From Lentzea albida (GTDB taxonomy: Bacteria > Actinomycetota > Actinomycetes > Mycobacteriales > Pseudonocardiaceae), in contig NZ_FOFV01000015.1 in the NCBI RefSeq assembly GCF_900111005.1, positions 186,001 through 250,000 on the forward strand: a stretch of DNA of 64,000 bases. The letters are read 5' to 3'. The position numbers and the translations under genes were made by a program. Below, one piece after another: positions 44,871 to 57,876 of this stretch (its first letter is position 1; each line of letters starts with the position of its first letter). The notes under the pieces were generated by a model. The model saw only the letters and a program-made list of their open reading frames with translations, did no database searches and was not told the DNA's origin.

Positions 44871-46385
44871 ATGGACGACGTCGTGATCGTGGGAGGCGGC
44901 CACAACGGTTTGGTGGCGGCCGCGTACCTCGCGCGGGCGGGGAAGTCGGTCAGGGTGCTGGAGAAGCTGCCGCACGTCGGCGGGGCCGCGGTGAGCGCGT
45001 CACCGTGGGAGGGCGTCGACGCCCGGCTCTCGCGCTTCTCGTACCTCGTGTCGCTGCTGCCCGACCGGATCGTGTCGGACCTCGGGCTGCGGCTGGCGCT
45101 GAAGTCGCGCGCCGCGTCCTCGTACACCCCCAACGGCAAGACGGGTCTGCTCGTCGAACGCTCGCCGGGTGCGGCGACGGTGGAGTCGTTCGAGGCCGTC
45201 TGCGGGTCGCTCGACGACTGGGAGCGGTGGCAGCGCTGGTACGCGGACCTGGAGCTGATGGCCCAGGCCCTGGCGCCGACCCTGCTGGAACCGCTGGTGT
45301 CCCGCGACCACCTGCGAGTGCACGTCGACGCGGTGGCGCGCGGGCGGGTGTGGGAGCAGGTCTTCGAACGGCCGATCGGCGCGACGCTGCAGGAGCTGTT
45401 CGACAACAACCTGGTGCGCGGGGTCGTCGCGACGGACGCGTTGATCGGCACGCACGCCTCGCTGCACTCGTTGAGCGCCAACAAGTGCTTCCTCTACCAC
45501 GTGATCGGCAACGGCACGGGCGAGTGGAAGGTCCCGGTCGGCGGCATGGGCGGGGTCACCGCCGAGCTGGAACGGGTCGCGCGCGAGGCCGGCGCGCAGA
45601 TCGTCACCGGAGCCGAGGTGACGTCCGTCGAGTCGGACGGCAAGACCGCCGCGGTGACCTGCGGGGACACGACGGTCGAGGCCCGGTTCGTGCTCTCGAA
45701 CGTGGCACCGTCGGTGCTGGGACGCTTGCGGGGCAAGGAGGTCCAGGACGCGCCCGGCTGCCAGCTGAAGATCAACATGTTGCTGCGCAGGCTGCCCGAG
45801 CTGAAGTCCGGCGTCGACGCGCGGCTGGCGTTCGCCGGCACGTTCCACCTCGACGAGTCCTACGACCAGCTGGAGACCGCGTACCTGGAGAGCGCGGCCG
45901 GTCAGGTGCCGTCGGTCCTGCCGGGCGAGATGTACTGCCACTCGCTGACGGACCCGTCGATCCTCGGGCCGTCGCTGCGGGGCCACGAGACGCTGACGCT
46001 GTTCGGCCTGCACCTGCCCGCGTCGCTCTTCCAGGGCCGCAACGAGGAACTGCGCGACGAACTCGTGCGGCGCTACCTCGACCAGCTCGACGCGCACCTC
46101 GTGGAGCCGATCCGGGACTGCCTCGCCACCGACGCCGACGGCGAGCCGTGCATCGAGGCCCGCACCCCGCTCGACCTGGAGTCCGAGCTGGGACTGCCGG
46201 GCGGCAACATCTTCCACGGCGAGCTCGACTGGCCGTTCGCCGAGACCGAGGACCAGATCGGCAGGTGGGGCGTCGAGACCGATGTGGACAACGTCCTCGT
46301 CTGCGGCGCGGGATCCCGGCGCGGCGGCGGGGTCAGCGGCATCGGCGGCCACAACGCGGCGAAAGCGGTCCTCGAACGAATTTGA
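44871..46385 (+). CDS. Phytoene-desaturase-like FAD-dependent oxidoreductase
   Basis: A 504-aa flavoprotein of the CrtI/PDH family. The FAD-binding loop is VVIVGGGHNGLVAAAYLARAG at residues 4-24, with the acidic LEK at the end of the second strand, and a C-terminal VLVCGAGSRRGGGVSGIGGHNAAK closes the FAD site. No crtB or other carotenoid gene is near, so the substrate may not be a carotenoid; the human homologue PYROXD2 is an example of another role. ATG 44871 is chosen by the Rossmann start; an ATG at 44829 is in frame. Confidence 0.87.
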   Translation: MDDVVIVGGGHNGLVAAAYLARAGKSVRVLEKLPHVGGAAVSASPWEGVDARLSRFSYLVSLLPDRIVSDLGLRLALKSRAASSYTPNGKTGLLVERSPGAATVESFEAVCGSLDDWERWQRWYADLELMAQALAPTLLEPLVSRDHLRVHVDAVARGRVWEQVFERPIGATLQELFDNNLVRGVVATDALIGTHASLHSLSANKCFLYHVIGNGTGEWKVPVGGMGGVTAELERVAREAGAQIVTGAEVTSVESDGKTAAVTCGDTTVEARFVLSNVAPSVLGRLRGKEVQDAPGCQLKINMLLRRLPELKSGVDARLAFAGTFHLDESYDQLETAYLESAAGQVPSVLPGEMYCHSLTDPSILGPSLRGHETLTLFGLHLPASLFQGRNEELRDELVRRYLDQLDAHLVEPIRDCLATDADGEPCIEARTPLDLESELGLPGGNIFHGELDWPFAETEDQIGRWGVETDVDNVLVCGAGSRRGGGVSGIGGHNAAKAVLERI

Positions 46386-46394
46386 GACATGTTC

Positions 46395-46425
46395 GATGAC
46401 ACCCAACGTCATCTCTGGTTACAGT
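46395..46425 (+). promoter_or_regulatory. Inverted repeat and -10 of the HTH gene
   Basis: GATGAC-N7-GTCATC (46395-46413) is a perfect inverted repeat. TACAGT (46420-46425) ends 7 nt before GTG 46433 and is a likely -10. The repeat overlaps the -35 zone, which suggests autoregulation by the HTH protein. Function is inferred. Confidence 0.5.
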
Positions 46426-46432
46426 TGCGCGT

Positions 46433-46924
46433 GTGGGGGACTTCTACGGGATCGCGGAGATCGCCGACGCCATGGGGCTCAGTCGGCAGCTGGTGGCTGT
46501 GTGGAGAAAGCGGCGCTCCCACGGCATTCCCGAGCCGGACGCCGAACTCGCGTCCGGCCCGATCTGGCGGCGTGAGACGGTCGAGCCGTGGATCGAACGC
46601 ACGCGTGGCCGGCTGGGTCTCGCCGGCACGCGCGAGTCCGCGAGCAGGAGCCTGAGGCTGCGCACGTGCCGTCGCGTGCTGAGGCTGGCGGCGCTGATGC
46701 TGGAGGAACCCCAGCGGCCGCGGGTGCTCAACGAGGCCGCGGACCAGTTGCGCGACCTGATCCACGAGGTCGACCAGTCGGCGGACGACGTCGTCGGCGC
46801 GTTGCTGCGCGAGCTCATCGAGCCCGTCCGGGATCCTGACGTGCCGGCCGAGCTGCTCCGGGTGCCGGTGATCGAGTCGCTTCCGCTCGTGACCGCCGTG
46901 GCGCGGAACTCACCAGACTGGTGA
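46433..46924 (+). CDS. Helix-turn-helix DNA-binding protein
   Basis: A 163-aa protein. Residues ~3-55 form a MerR/AlpA-like winged HTH (YGIAEIADAMGLSRQLVAVW, then IWRRETVEPWIERT). The remainder is helical and acidic with no known domain. It is probably a small regulator acting on its own promoter. The last 110 nt overlap the convergent membrane-protein gene. GTG 46433 follows a -10-like TACAGT, so translation is probably leaderless. Confidence 0.78.
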   Translation: MGDFYGIAEIADAMGLSRQLVAVWRKRRSHGIPEPDAELASGPIWRRETVEPWIERTRGRLGLAGTRESASRSLRLRTCRRVLRLAALMLEEPQRPRVLNEAADQLRDLIHEVDQSADDVVGALLRELIEPVRDPDVPAELLRVPVIESLPLVTAVARNSPDW

Positions 46925-47282
46925 CGAGGGCGCCGAGCGCGGCCAGCGCCATGTCCGCGTGGGCGTCCCACATGTCGCCCTGCTGGCCGTTGTAGGCCTC
47001 GGCGACCTCGGGCGCGAGCGTCATCGCGAGCACGACCTCCAGCGACCGCAGCCACTTCCGCCGCAGCACCGCCATCAGGCACACGCCGCAGTTGAAGTGC
47101 ACGAGCCGGTCGAAGTGGTTGCGCTCCCTGGAGAACGCTTCCGGCAGCCGCACGCCGAGCAGCGCGTCCGCCCAGTCGTCGTAGGAGACGAACAAGTAGA
47201 TCCACCGCGCCGCGACCGTGTGCAGCGCGAGGAACGGCAGCGCCTGCTCTGCGGTGTCGAGGGCTTCCTGAGCAGTCACCAC
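46815..47282 (-). CDS. DUF2238/YjdF-like membrane protein
   Basis: A 155-aa integral membrane protein. ERNHFDRLVHFNCGVCL and DMWDAHADMALAALGAL are the conserved core of the DUF2238 (YjdF) family, whose function is unknown. Here only about four membrane segments are left; family members of ~200 aa have more at the N-terminus, so it is short. The C-terminal ~30 residues are Arg/Pro-rich and lie within a 110-nt overlap with the convergent HTH gene. Start GTG 47282 or 47279; neither has a ribosome binding site. A 27-codon frame (47294-47377, minus) lies just upstream and cannot be confirmed. Confidence 0.65.
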   Translation of the reverse strand: MVTAQEALDTAEQALPFLALHTVAARWIYLFVSYDDWADALLGVRLPEAFSRERNHFDRLVHFNCGVCLMAVLRRKWLRSLEVVLAMTLAPEVAEAYNGQQGDMWDAHADMALAALGALVTSLVSSAPRRSRAEATRSPAPGAARPARQDPGRAR

Positions 47283-47403
47283 GCGAGCAGTGCCTATGCC
47301 GTCAGCGAGCCGTGCAACGCCTGCTCGGCAGCCTGGTCAGCGAACGCGCCCAGCGGCCACCACTTCCCCCGAGTCATGGGCGGCTTTATATCAGGATCTA
47401 TAT

Positions 47404-47433
47404 ATCAAGGTTTCTTGCTAAAGGTTCCTTGAT
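47404..47433. promoter_or_regulatory. Palindromic operator upstream of the ArsR-like gene
   Basis: ATCAAGG-N16-CCTTGAT is a perfect inverted repeat, with CAAG-N4-CTTG and AAGGTTCCTT inside. It sits in the only A+T-rich patch of this region (TATATCAGGATCTATATATC just before it), 17 nt upstream of the regulator's ATG. An autoregulatory site is inferred. Confidence 0.55.
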
Positions 47434-47449
47434 GTGAGACCTTGGTGTC

Positions 47450-48007
47450 ATGACCGACAGTCCCATCACCGACCCCAAGGCACTCCGGGCGCTCTCGCAC
47501 CCGTTCCGGTGGAAGCTGCTCCAGGTGCTCACCGAGCAGGGGCCGCACACCGCCACGCAGTGCTCGGAGAAGCTCGGTGAAAGCGTCGCGAGCTGCTCGT
47601 ACCACCTGAACATGCTGGCCAAGTACGGGTTCGTCGAGGAGGTCGAGGGCGCGGGCCGGCAGAAGCCGTGGCGGATCGTGCGCGGACGCCAGTCCATCTC
47701 GTCGGAGGGGCTCGAGGGGGAGGCCGCGCTGGCTGCCGAAGCCGCCGCGATGGCCTACCTGGACCAGGAGTTCGAGCGCACCCGTGAACGCCTGCGGCGG
47801 CACGAGCACCTCCCGGAGGAGTGGCGCAGGACGGTCGGCACCCAGGGCACCGTCAAGTTCCTCACGGCGGAGGAGGCCGTCGAGTACCACGCCGAGGTGC
47901 AGGCGCTCCTGGAGAAGTACGACGACCGCCGTCTCGACGAGTCGCTGCGGCCCGAGGGCGCGCGGGCGGTCAGGTACTTCCTGGCCGTGACGGTCGCACC
48001 CGAATAA
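47450..48007 (+). CDS. ArsR-like winged-helix regulator
   Basis: A 185-aa regulator with an N-terminal ArsR-type winged helix (ALSHPFRWKLLQVLTEQGPH, recognition helix CSYHLNMLAKYGFVEEV, residues ~13-70) and a C-terminal helical domain of ~100 residues that ArsR metal sensors lack. It has no metal-binding Cys pair at the usual place. Its target is probably itself plus the 52-aa gene downstream. It is divergent from the DUF2238-like gene. Confidence 0.88.
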   Translation: MTDSPITDPKALRALSHPFRWKLLQVLTEQGPHTATQCSEKLGESVASCSYHLNMLAKYGFVEEVEGAGRQKPWRIVRGRQSISSEGLEGEAALAAEAAAMAYLDQEFERTRERLRRHEHLPEEWRRTVGTQGTVKFLTAEEAVEYHAEVQALLEKYDDRRLDESLRPEGARAVRYFLAVTVAPE

Positions 48008-48030
48008 CAACCCACCGAAGGAGAACTCGC

Positions 48031-48189
48031 ATGATCTCGCACCACGATGCATTTGCTATCGCGAAGTACCGTCAGCAGGACTTCGAGGCCGACGCGGCCG
48101 CGCGCCGGCTCGTCAAGAAGGCCGAGGAGACGAAGGCCGAACCCGAACGGCGCCGCTTACGGCTCTCCGTCCGGGTCCGGCACGCCTGA
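48031..48189 (+). CDS. Small basic/helical protein, 52 aa
   Basis: A short frame preceded by AAGGAG (48018-48023) at 7 nt and 23 nt after the ArsR-like stop, so it is in the same operon. The product (MISHHDAFAIAKYRQQDFEA then DAAARRLVKKAEETKAEPER, ending RLRLSVRVRHA) is helical and charged with no known domain. The ribosome binding site and position are the reasons for calling it. The stop is 1 nt from the convergent oxidoreductase stop. Confidence 0.7.
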   Translation: MISHHDAFAIAKYRQQDFEADAAARRLVKKAEETKAEPERRRLRLSVRVRHA

Positions 48190-48190
48190 G

Positions 48191-50488
<2,298 letters not shown>

Positions 50489-50629
50489 TCAACGCTTATG
50501 GACGTCGGCGCCGCCAGCGCCCCCGAAGAACGCGGCGGCGTCGCCCGTCACGGGCCCCAAGGGGTTGAACGGTCCGTGACGCTCAATTGTGATCGCCGTC
50601 ACTCTCGCTCGGCACCTCTGAAAGAGTGA

Positions 50630-51487
50630 TCAATCGCAGGTGTTCTCGGTCGGGATCTCCCCGTCCGGCGAGAAGTACTTCTTCTCCTGACCCGGCAGGC
50701 CGACGCCCTGCTTGCGGGGCTCGGTGAACTGCGGCGCCAGGAAGCCGTCCTTCGCCGCCTGGCAGGCGATCGAGTACTGGTAGCCCGAGGAGTCCGAGGG
50801 CCACAGCCCCTCCGGTGTGATGGCGTACGTCACCTGCTCGCGGACCGCGGCGACGATCTCCATCTGGTCGGTGAGCTTCCCCGGCTCCGGCGGCTCGAAC
50901 GCGTACGCGAACACGTAGTCCGCCGTGACGGCCGGGTAGCCGTCCTTCTCGCCGAGCGTCATCTTCCCGGACACGCGGATGCCGTTCGGCAGCAGCTTCG
51001 TGCCCTGCTTGAGCCGCGTGACCCAGCCGGTGACGTCCTTGGCCACGTGCTCGCGCGCGGGAGGTGCCAGCATCGCGAGGAACCGGTCGGGCTTGTGCTC
51101 GGTGAGCACCGCCGGGTCCAGTCGCGCGGCGACGAGCGCCTGCCGGACCTGCCCGTACGCCGGGTTGCCGTCGGGCGCGACGATGCCCTTCTCGCCCTCC
51201 GGCCACTGCTCCGCCGGCGTCTTCGCGAACGGGACCTCCACGTTCACGCCCGAGTGCGGCAGCTGCACGTCCGGCAACGAGACGTCGCCGAACTTCCCGG
51301 CCCGGTGGAAGCCGAACAGCACGCCGGCGATGACGAGCAGCGCGATCGCGGAGACGACCTTGCCGCTGTGCCGACGCCACCGCGCCCGGCCGCGCTGCCT
51401 GCGGATCTCCCGCTTCGCCCGTCTGTTCGCGCCCCGGATCCAGGCCGCGTCCTTCAGATCAGGATGATCTTCGATGTCGTGGTGCAC
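50630..51487 (-). CDS. Single-pass membrane protein of unknown function
   Basis: A 285-aa protein with a basic N-terminus (NRRAKREIRRQRGRARWRRH), one membrane segment (~residues 42-61, VVSAIALLVIAGVLFGFHRA) and a ~220-aa outside domain. That domain contains a structured region with VTADYVFAYAFEPP and a terminal Cys pair candidate (ACQAAK and ENTCD). No family is recognised; such N-in, C-out anchored proteins are common in actinobacteria. GTG 51487 is chosen for its GGGGGA site; ATG 51517 is in frame further up. Confidence 0.8.
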   Translation of the reverse strand: MHHDIEDHPDLKDAAWIRGANRRAKREIRRQRGRARWRRHSGKVVSAIALLVIAGVLFGFHRAGKFGDVSLPDVQLPHSGVNVEVPFAKTPAEQWPEGEKGIVAPDGNPAYGQVRQALVAARLDPAVLTEHKPDRFLAMLAPPAREHVAKDVTGWVTRLKQGTKLLPNGIRVSGKMTLGEKDGYPAVTADYVFAYAFEPPEPGKLTDQMEIVAAVREQVTYAITPEGLWPSDSSGYQYSIACQAAKDGFLAPQFTEPRKQGVGLPGQEKKYFSPDGEIPTENTCD

Positions 51488-51609
51488 GTGTTCCCCCAGA
51501 TGATCGGCGCACATCATCGGCCAGCCCGGTGAGGACGTGGTCCGCCCTGCGGGAATCGTCGCCGGGCCGTTATCAGGTATCTCGTTTCAAGTCGAGACCC
51601 CGGCCTCCG

Positions 51610-51615
51610 TAGACT
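51610..51615 (+). promoter_or_regulatory. Putative -10 element (TAGACT) of valS
   Basis: TAGACT ends 8 nt before GTG 51624. There is no room for a T-box leader, so valS is probably leaderless. Confidence 0.5.
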
Positions 51616-51623
51616 TCTCGGCT

Positions 51624-54251
<2,628 letters not shown>

Positions 54252-54256
54252 GAACA

Positions 54257-55594
54257 GTGGAAACGAACCTCGACGAGTTCCTCGACGTCGAGAACGAGCT
54301 GAACCAGCGGTGGCCCGAGACGAAGCTCGAGCCGTCGCTGGACCGGATCAAGGCGCTCGCCCACGTGCTGGGCGACCCGCAGACGTCCTACCCGGTCGTG
54401 CAGCTGACGGGCACGAACGGCAAGACGTCGACGTCGCGCATGGTCGACGCGCTCTTCACGCGCATCGGCCTGCGCACGGGCCGGTTCACGAGCCCGCACC
54501 TGCAGCTCGCGACCGAGCGGATCAGCCTCGACAACCAGCCGATCTCGCCGGAGCGCTACGTCGAGGTCTACCGCGACATCGAGCCGTACGTCGCGATGGT
54601 CGACTCGCGGTCCGAGATCCGGATGAGCAAGTTCGAGGTGCTCACCGGCATGGCCTACGCGGCCTTCGCGGACGCGCCGGTCGACGTCGCCGTGGTCGAG
54701 GTCGGCATGGGTGGCACGTGGGACGCGACGTCCATCGTGGACACCCGCGTCGCCGTGCTGACCCCGATCGGCGTCGACCACACCGAGTACCTGGGCAACC
54801 GCCCCGAGGACATCGCGGTCGAGAAGTCCGGCATCATCAAGCCGGGCTCGGTCGCGATCATCGGCGAGCAGACGCCCGAGGTCATGCGGGTGCTGCTGGA
54901 GCGAGTGGCCGAGGTCGACGCGACCGTGGCCCGCTTCGGCAGCGAGTTCGGCGTGATCTCGCGGGCCGTCGCGGTCGGCGGCCAGATGATCACGTTGCAG
55001 GGCCTCAGCGGCGTGTACGAGGACATCTTCCTGCCGCTGCACGGAGAACACCAGGCGGCGAACGCGGCGATCGCGCTGGCCGCCGTCGAGGCGTTCTTCG
55101 GCGCGGGCCCGGACCGCCAGATCAACGTCGACTTCGTCCGCGAGGGCTTCGCGTCGGTCATCACGCCGGGCAGGCTGGAGCGCGTTCGCAGCGCTCCCAA
55201 CGTGTTCGTCGACGCCGCGCACAACCCGCACGGCGCCGTGGCACTGGCCAAGGCGCTGGAGTCGGAGTTCGGCTTCCGCAAGCTGGTCGCCGTCGTCGCG
55301 GTCATGTCCGACAAGGACGCCGAGGGCATCCTGTCCGCCCTGGAACCGGTCGTGCAGGAACTGGTGATCACCACCAACTCCTCGCCGCGCGCCATGGACC
55401 CGGACGTGCTCGCCGGCCTCGCCGTGCCGATCTTCGGCGAGGACCGCTTCGAGGTGCGCCCGAGACTGGTCGACGCCATCGAGGAAGCCATTCACCTCAC
55501 CGAGGACGAGCAGTCCGGCGGCGGCATCATCGTCACCGGCTCGGTCGTCACCGCCGGTGAGGCCCGCGCGCTGTTCGGAAAGGAGCCGGCATGA
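54257..55594 (+). CDS. folC: Folylpolyglutamate/dihydrofolate synthase
   Basis: A 445-aa ATP-dependent ligase of folate metabolism. The P-loop is QLTGTNGKTSTS (~residues 52-63), with GVDHTEYLG, the acylated-Lys loop EKSGIIKPG and the C-terminal VFVDAAHNPHGAVAL ligase motif. GTG 54257 lies 5 nt after the valS stop, with GGAGG upstream. Its stop overlaps the next start as ATGA. Confidence 0.97.
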   Translation: METNLDEFLDVENELNQRWPETKLEPSLDRIKALAHVLGDPQTSYPVVQLTGTNGKTSTSRMVDALFTRIGLRTGRFTSPHLQLATERISLDNQPISPERYVEVYRDIEPYVAMVDSRSEIRMSKFEVLTGMAYAAFADAPVDVAVVEVGMGGTWDATSIVDTRVAVLTPIGVDHTEYLGNRPEDIAVEKSGIIKPGSVAIIGEQTPEVMRVLLERVAEVDATVARFGSEFGVISRAVAVGGQMITLQGLSGVYEDIFLPLHGEHQAANAAIALAAVEAFFGAGPDRQINVDFVREGFASVITPGRLERVRSAPNVFVDAAHNPHGAVALAKALESEFGFRKLVAVVAVMSDKDAEGILSALEPVVQELVITTNSSPRAMDPDVLAGLAVPIFGEDRFEVRPRLVDAIEEAIHLTEDEQSGGGIIVTGSVVTAGEARALFGKEPA

Positions 55595-56007
55595 CCACCC
55601 CGGCCCCTCTGAAGAAGGACCCGATGAAGGCGTTCCGGGGCATCATGGCCGGCACGCTGATCCTCGAGGTCATCGTCGTCGCCCTGGCCCTGCCGGTCAT
55701 CGCCAAGCTGCACGGCGGCGTCACGTCGCTGGTCGGCTGGATCGCGTTCGGTTTCATCGCGGTGTTCATCGCGATGTGCGCGTTCGTCCGCCGGCCGTGG
55801 GCGATCCCGGTCGTCGTGGGCCTGCACGTGCTGCTGATCGCCTCGTGGCTGCTGCTGCCGGCGATGGGCGTGATCGGCGTGATCTTCGGGCTGGTGTGGG
55901 GCTACCTGCTGTGGCTGCGCAGGGACCTGTTGCAGCGGATGGCCGAGGGGCGGCTGCCCGCACAGCAGCAGGCGGCACGGGAGCAGGCGGAGCAGGAGCA
56001 GGCCTGA
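55591..56007 (+). CDS. DUF4233 membrane protein
   Basis: A 138-aa protein with four membrane segments (ILEVIVVALALPVIAKL, LVGWIAFGFIAVFIAMC, PVVVGLHVLLIASWLLL, VIGVIFGLVWGYLLWL) and a Gln/Glu-rich C-terminal tail. It is the conserved partner of folC in actinobacteria (Rv2446c in M. tuberculosis). Its function is unknown. ATG overlaps the folC stop by 4 nt. Confidence 0.93.
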   Translation: MTTPAPLKKDPMKAFRGIMAGTLILEVIVVALALPVIAKLHGGVTSLVGWIAFGFIAVFIAMCAFVRRPWAIPVVVGLHVLLIASWLLLPAMGVIGVIFGLVWGYLLWLRRDLLQRMAEGRLPAQQQAAREQAEQEQA

Positions 56008-56027
56008 CCGCGTGCGGCGGTCAGGCC
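56001..56027. terminator. Hairpin terminator of the valS operon
   Basis: GGCCTGACCGC pairs with GCGGTCAGGCC around GTGCG. The DUF4233 stop lies in the left arm; the convergent WXG gene ends 8 nt away, so it may serve both. Confidence 0.85.
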
Positions 56028-56034
56028 CGGCACG

Positions 56035-57078
56035 TCACCTCTGCTTGTTCAGGTCCTCCTGGCCCTTCTCGTAACTCTCGTCCCAGTTGGCGCCTTCCTT
56101 GAACGCCTCGGACGCGCCGGTCCGCCCCAGGGCCACGGGCTTGACCGTGTCCGCGAACCCGTCCCGGCCGCGCGGCGCCATGATGTCGTCGACCCGGTTC
56201 GCCGCGTTCTTGGCCGCGTCGTTGCCGAACGTGAGCTTGTCGCGGATCGCGTTGTTGGCGCTCGCGAAGCCGTCCTCGATCTGCTTGACGGCGGCGTGGT
56301 TCTTGCCGATCGACCGGCCGACGCCCTTGGCCTTGCGGCCGATGTTGACCGCGGCCTTGGCGAGCGCGTCGGACACGCCCTTGAGGTTGTCGAACTTGCG
56401 GACGGCCTGCGCGAGCTTCATCAGCAGCTTGCTGACCTTGCCCGCGATCTTGCCCGCGGTCGACGCCGCACGGGCGACGGCCCAGCCGGTGAACGCGGCG
56501 ATCGAGGCGCCGAAGCTGCACCAGCTCGTCGCGAGCGCGGTCACGGCGGCGATGATGAACTCCGCCACCACGTCCGCCACGATGTCGCGGATGATGCCGC
56601 GCACCGCCGCGACCAGGACGCCCGTGCCCCGGATGCCGGTGGCCACGGCGTTCGCGGCGCCTTCGAGGGCCTTGATCTGCTCGGCGAGCGTGGCGGCCGC
56701 CTTGCGGTAGCCGTCGCCGGACTGGCCGGTCCACGTGCTGGTCTGGCTGGTGGCGGCGGCCGCGTAGTCGTTGCCCACCTTGGCGCACGCCTTGGCGACC
56801 TCGCCCCAGGCGGCCGCGACGACGTTGATCGCGCCGGGATCGCCCGCCAGGTCGTCGAGCGGTTCCTTGAGGAACGACACGTGCTCGATCAGCCAGCCGA
56901 TGCCCGCGCCCACGAGCGTGCCGAGCGGGTTCGCCACGAAGCCGAGCACGTCGAGCCCGAGGGCCACACCGTCGAACGCCCAGTCGCTCGGGTTGTTGAA
57001 GTCCTCCGCGCACTTCCAGACGGTGTCGACGATCCGCGCACCGTCGGTGGCGTTGTCGGCACTGACGTCGAGAACCAT
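56035..57078 (-). CDS. WXG-containing type VII secretion-associated protein
   Basis: A 347-aa helical protein. STWTGQSGDGYRKAAATLAE (W116-x-G118) is the WXG turn of ESX substrates, within a helical pair at ~85-160. It is followed by an Ala/Gly/Val-rich helical region (~150-230, VVAEFIIAAVTALATSWCSF) that could insert into a membrane, and a polar C-terminus without a recognised toxin domain. It is the last gene of a YbaB-EspC-WXG set on one strand. ATG 57078 follows AAGGGG that includes the EspC stop. It may be a secreted effector, but no immunity gene is adjacent. Confidence 0.8.
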   Translation of the reverse strand: MVLDVSADNATDGARIVDTVWKCAEDFNNPSDWAFDGVALGLDVLGFVANPLGTLVGAGIGWLIEHVSFLKEPLDDLAGDPGAINVVAAAWGEVAKACAKVGNDYAAAATSQTSTWTGQSGDGYRKAAATLAEQIKALEGAANAVATGIRGTGVLVAAVRGIIRDIVADVVAEFIIAAVTALATSWCSFGASIAAFTGWAVARAASTAGKIAGKVSKLLMKLAQAVRKFDNLKGVSDALAKAAVNIGRKAKGVGRSIGKNHAAVKQIEDGFASANNAIRDKLTFGNDAAKNAANRVDDIMAPRGRDGFADTVKPVALGRTGASEAFKEGANWDESYEKGQEDLNKQR

Positions 57079-57081
57079 CTG

Positions 57082-57387
57082 CTACCCCTTGTACTTCGCG
57101 AAGAGCTTCGCGTGGTCGTCGTCGGTCTCGCGCGTCGCGTCCGCGCTGTCGCGCAGCGCGTCGGCCACGTCCGGCAGCGCGTTCGCCAGCTCGTTGATGG
57201 AATTCGCGATCGCCGCGATGTGGATGCGCACGGGAATGCTGAAGACCTGGCCGATGAGCCCGTACGTCTCGACGCCGAGATCAACGCTCTCGCCTCGTCC
57301 GGCGGCGCGCGTGAGCTCCATTCCGAACGACTGCACGGTGCCCGCGTGACTGATCACGTCGGCGGGCTCCATGGAAAATCCTGTCAC
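57082..57387 (-). CDS. EspC-like type VII secretion-associated protein
   Basis: A 101-aa protein starting MTGFSMEPADVISHAGTVQS, the usual MxGFxVxP opening of the EspC/excreted-virulence-factor family, with a predicted helical hairpin (ANSINELANALPDVADALRD). Such proteins are secreted with, or help, ESX systems. GTG 57387 follows AAGGGG at 5 nt and matches the family start; ATG 57372 is in frame. The next gene begins 3 nt after its stop. Confidence 0.85.
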   Translation of the reverse strand: MTGFSMEPADVISHAGTVQSFGMELTRAAGRGESVDLGVETYGLIGQVFSIPVRIHIAAIANSINELANALPDVADALRDSADATRETDDDHAKLFAKYKG

Positions 57388-57396
57388 CGGGACCCC

Positions 57397-57840
57397 TTAC
57401 CGGTAGATGGTGCCGAACGGCTCGTCGTCGTCGCGCGGCGGTTGTTGTTGCCTTCGCGGCTGTTCGTCGGTCTCCTCCGGCGCCTGCGCCGCGGTGACCT
57501 GGTCGCGCAGGAAGTCCATGGCCGGCGTGCCGCCGATCAACGGCTGCATGGTCGCCTCCATCTGCCCGGCGACGGCCGCGTGGGCCCTGCTCACCGTCTC
57601 GGTGATCAGGGCGGCGAGCTGGTCGTGCGACATCCGCATCGCCGCGGGCGTCAGGCTGAGCTTCTCGAGCCGGCCGCCCGGCGCCATCCGCACCGCGACC
57701 GACCTGTCGGGACTGCTCACGTCCGCGCGCAACGCTTTGAGCTGGGCCTGCGTCTCCTCGGCTCTGCGCTGGATGTCGTTGACGCGACGCATGTAGTCGT
57801 CGAGCCGCTGCTGCCCAGCGCCCAGTTCTGCGGAACTCAT
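57397..57840 (-). CDS. YbaB/EbfC-family protein
   Basis: A 147-aa protein with the YbaB-like N-terminal coiled coil (DDYMRRVNDIQRRAEETQAQL), beta-hairpin (VAVRMAPGGRLEKLSLTP) and second helix (LAALITETVSRAHAAVAGQM), then a Gln/Pro/Asp-rich tail ending FGTIYR. Actinobacteria carry many such YbaB copies next to EspC and WXG genes; a chaperone or nucleoid-binding role has been suggested for the family. It is first of the three-gene set. Confidence 0.87.
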   Translation of the reverse strand: MSSAELGAGQQRLDDYMRRVNDIQRRAEETQAQLKALRADVSSPDRSVAVRMAPGGRLEKLSLTPAAMRMSHDQLAALITETVSRAHAAVAGQMEATMQPLIGGTPAMDFLRDQVTAAQAPEETDEQPRRQQQPPRDDDEPFGTIYR

Positions 57841-57876
57841 GTCCCGTCAGACTGATCGGGCGGCGTTCCGGTTCCC

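Noticed and set aside
44871-46385. Carotenoid biosynthesis cluster
   Set aside because: Only a CrtI-like oxidoreductase is present; no crtB, crtE or crtY-like gene is nearby.
47294-47377. 27-codon frame upstream of the DUF2238-like gene
   Set aside because: No ribosome binding site and no recognisable feature; kept only as a note in the neighbouring entry.
51488-51623. T-box leader before valS
   Set aside because: Only ~135 nt are available, no T-box sequence or specifier stem is seen, and a -10-like hexamer lies 8 nt before the start.
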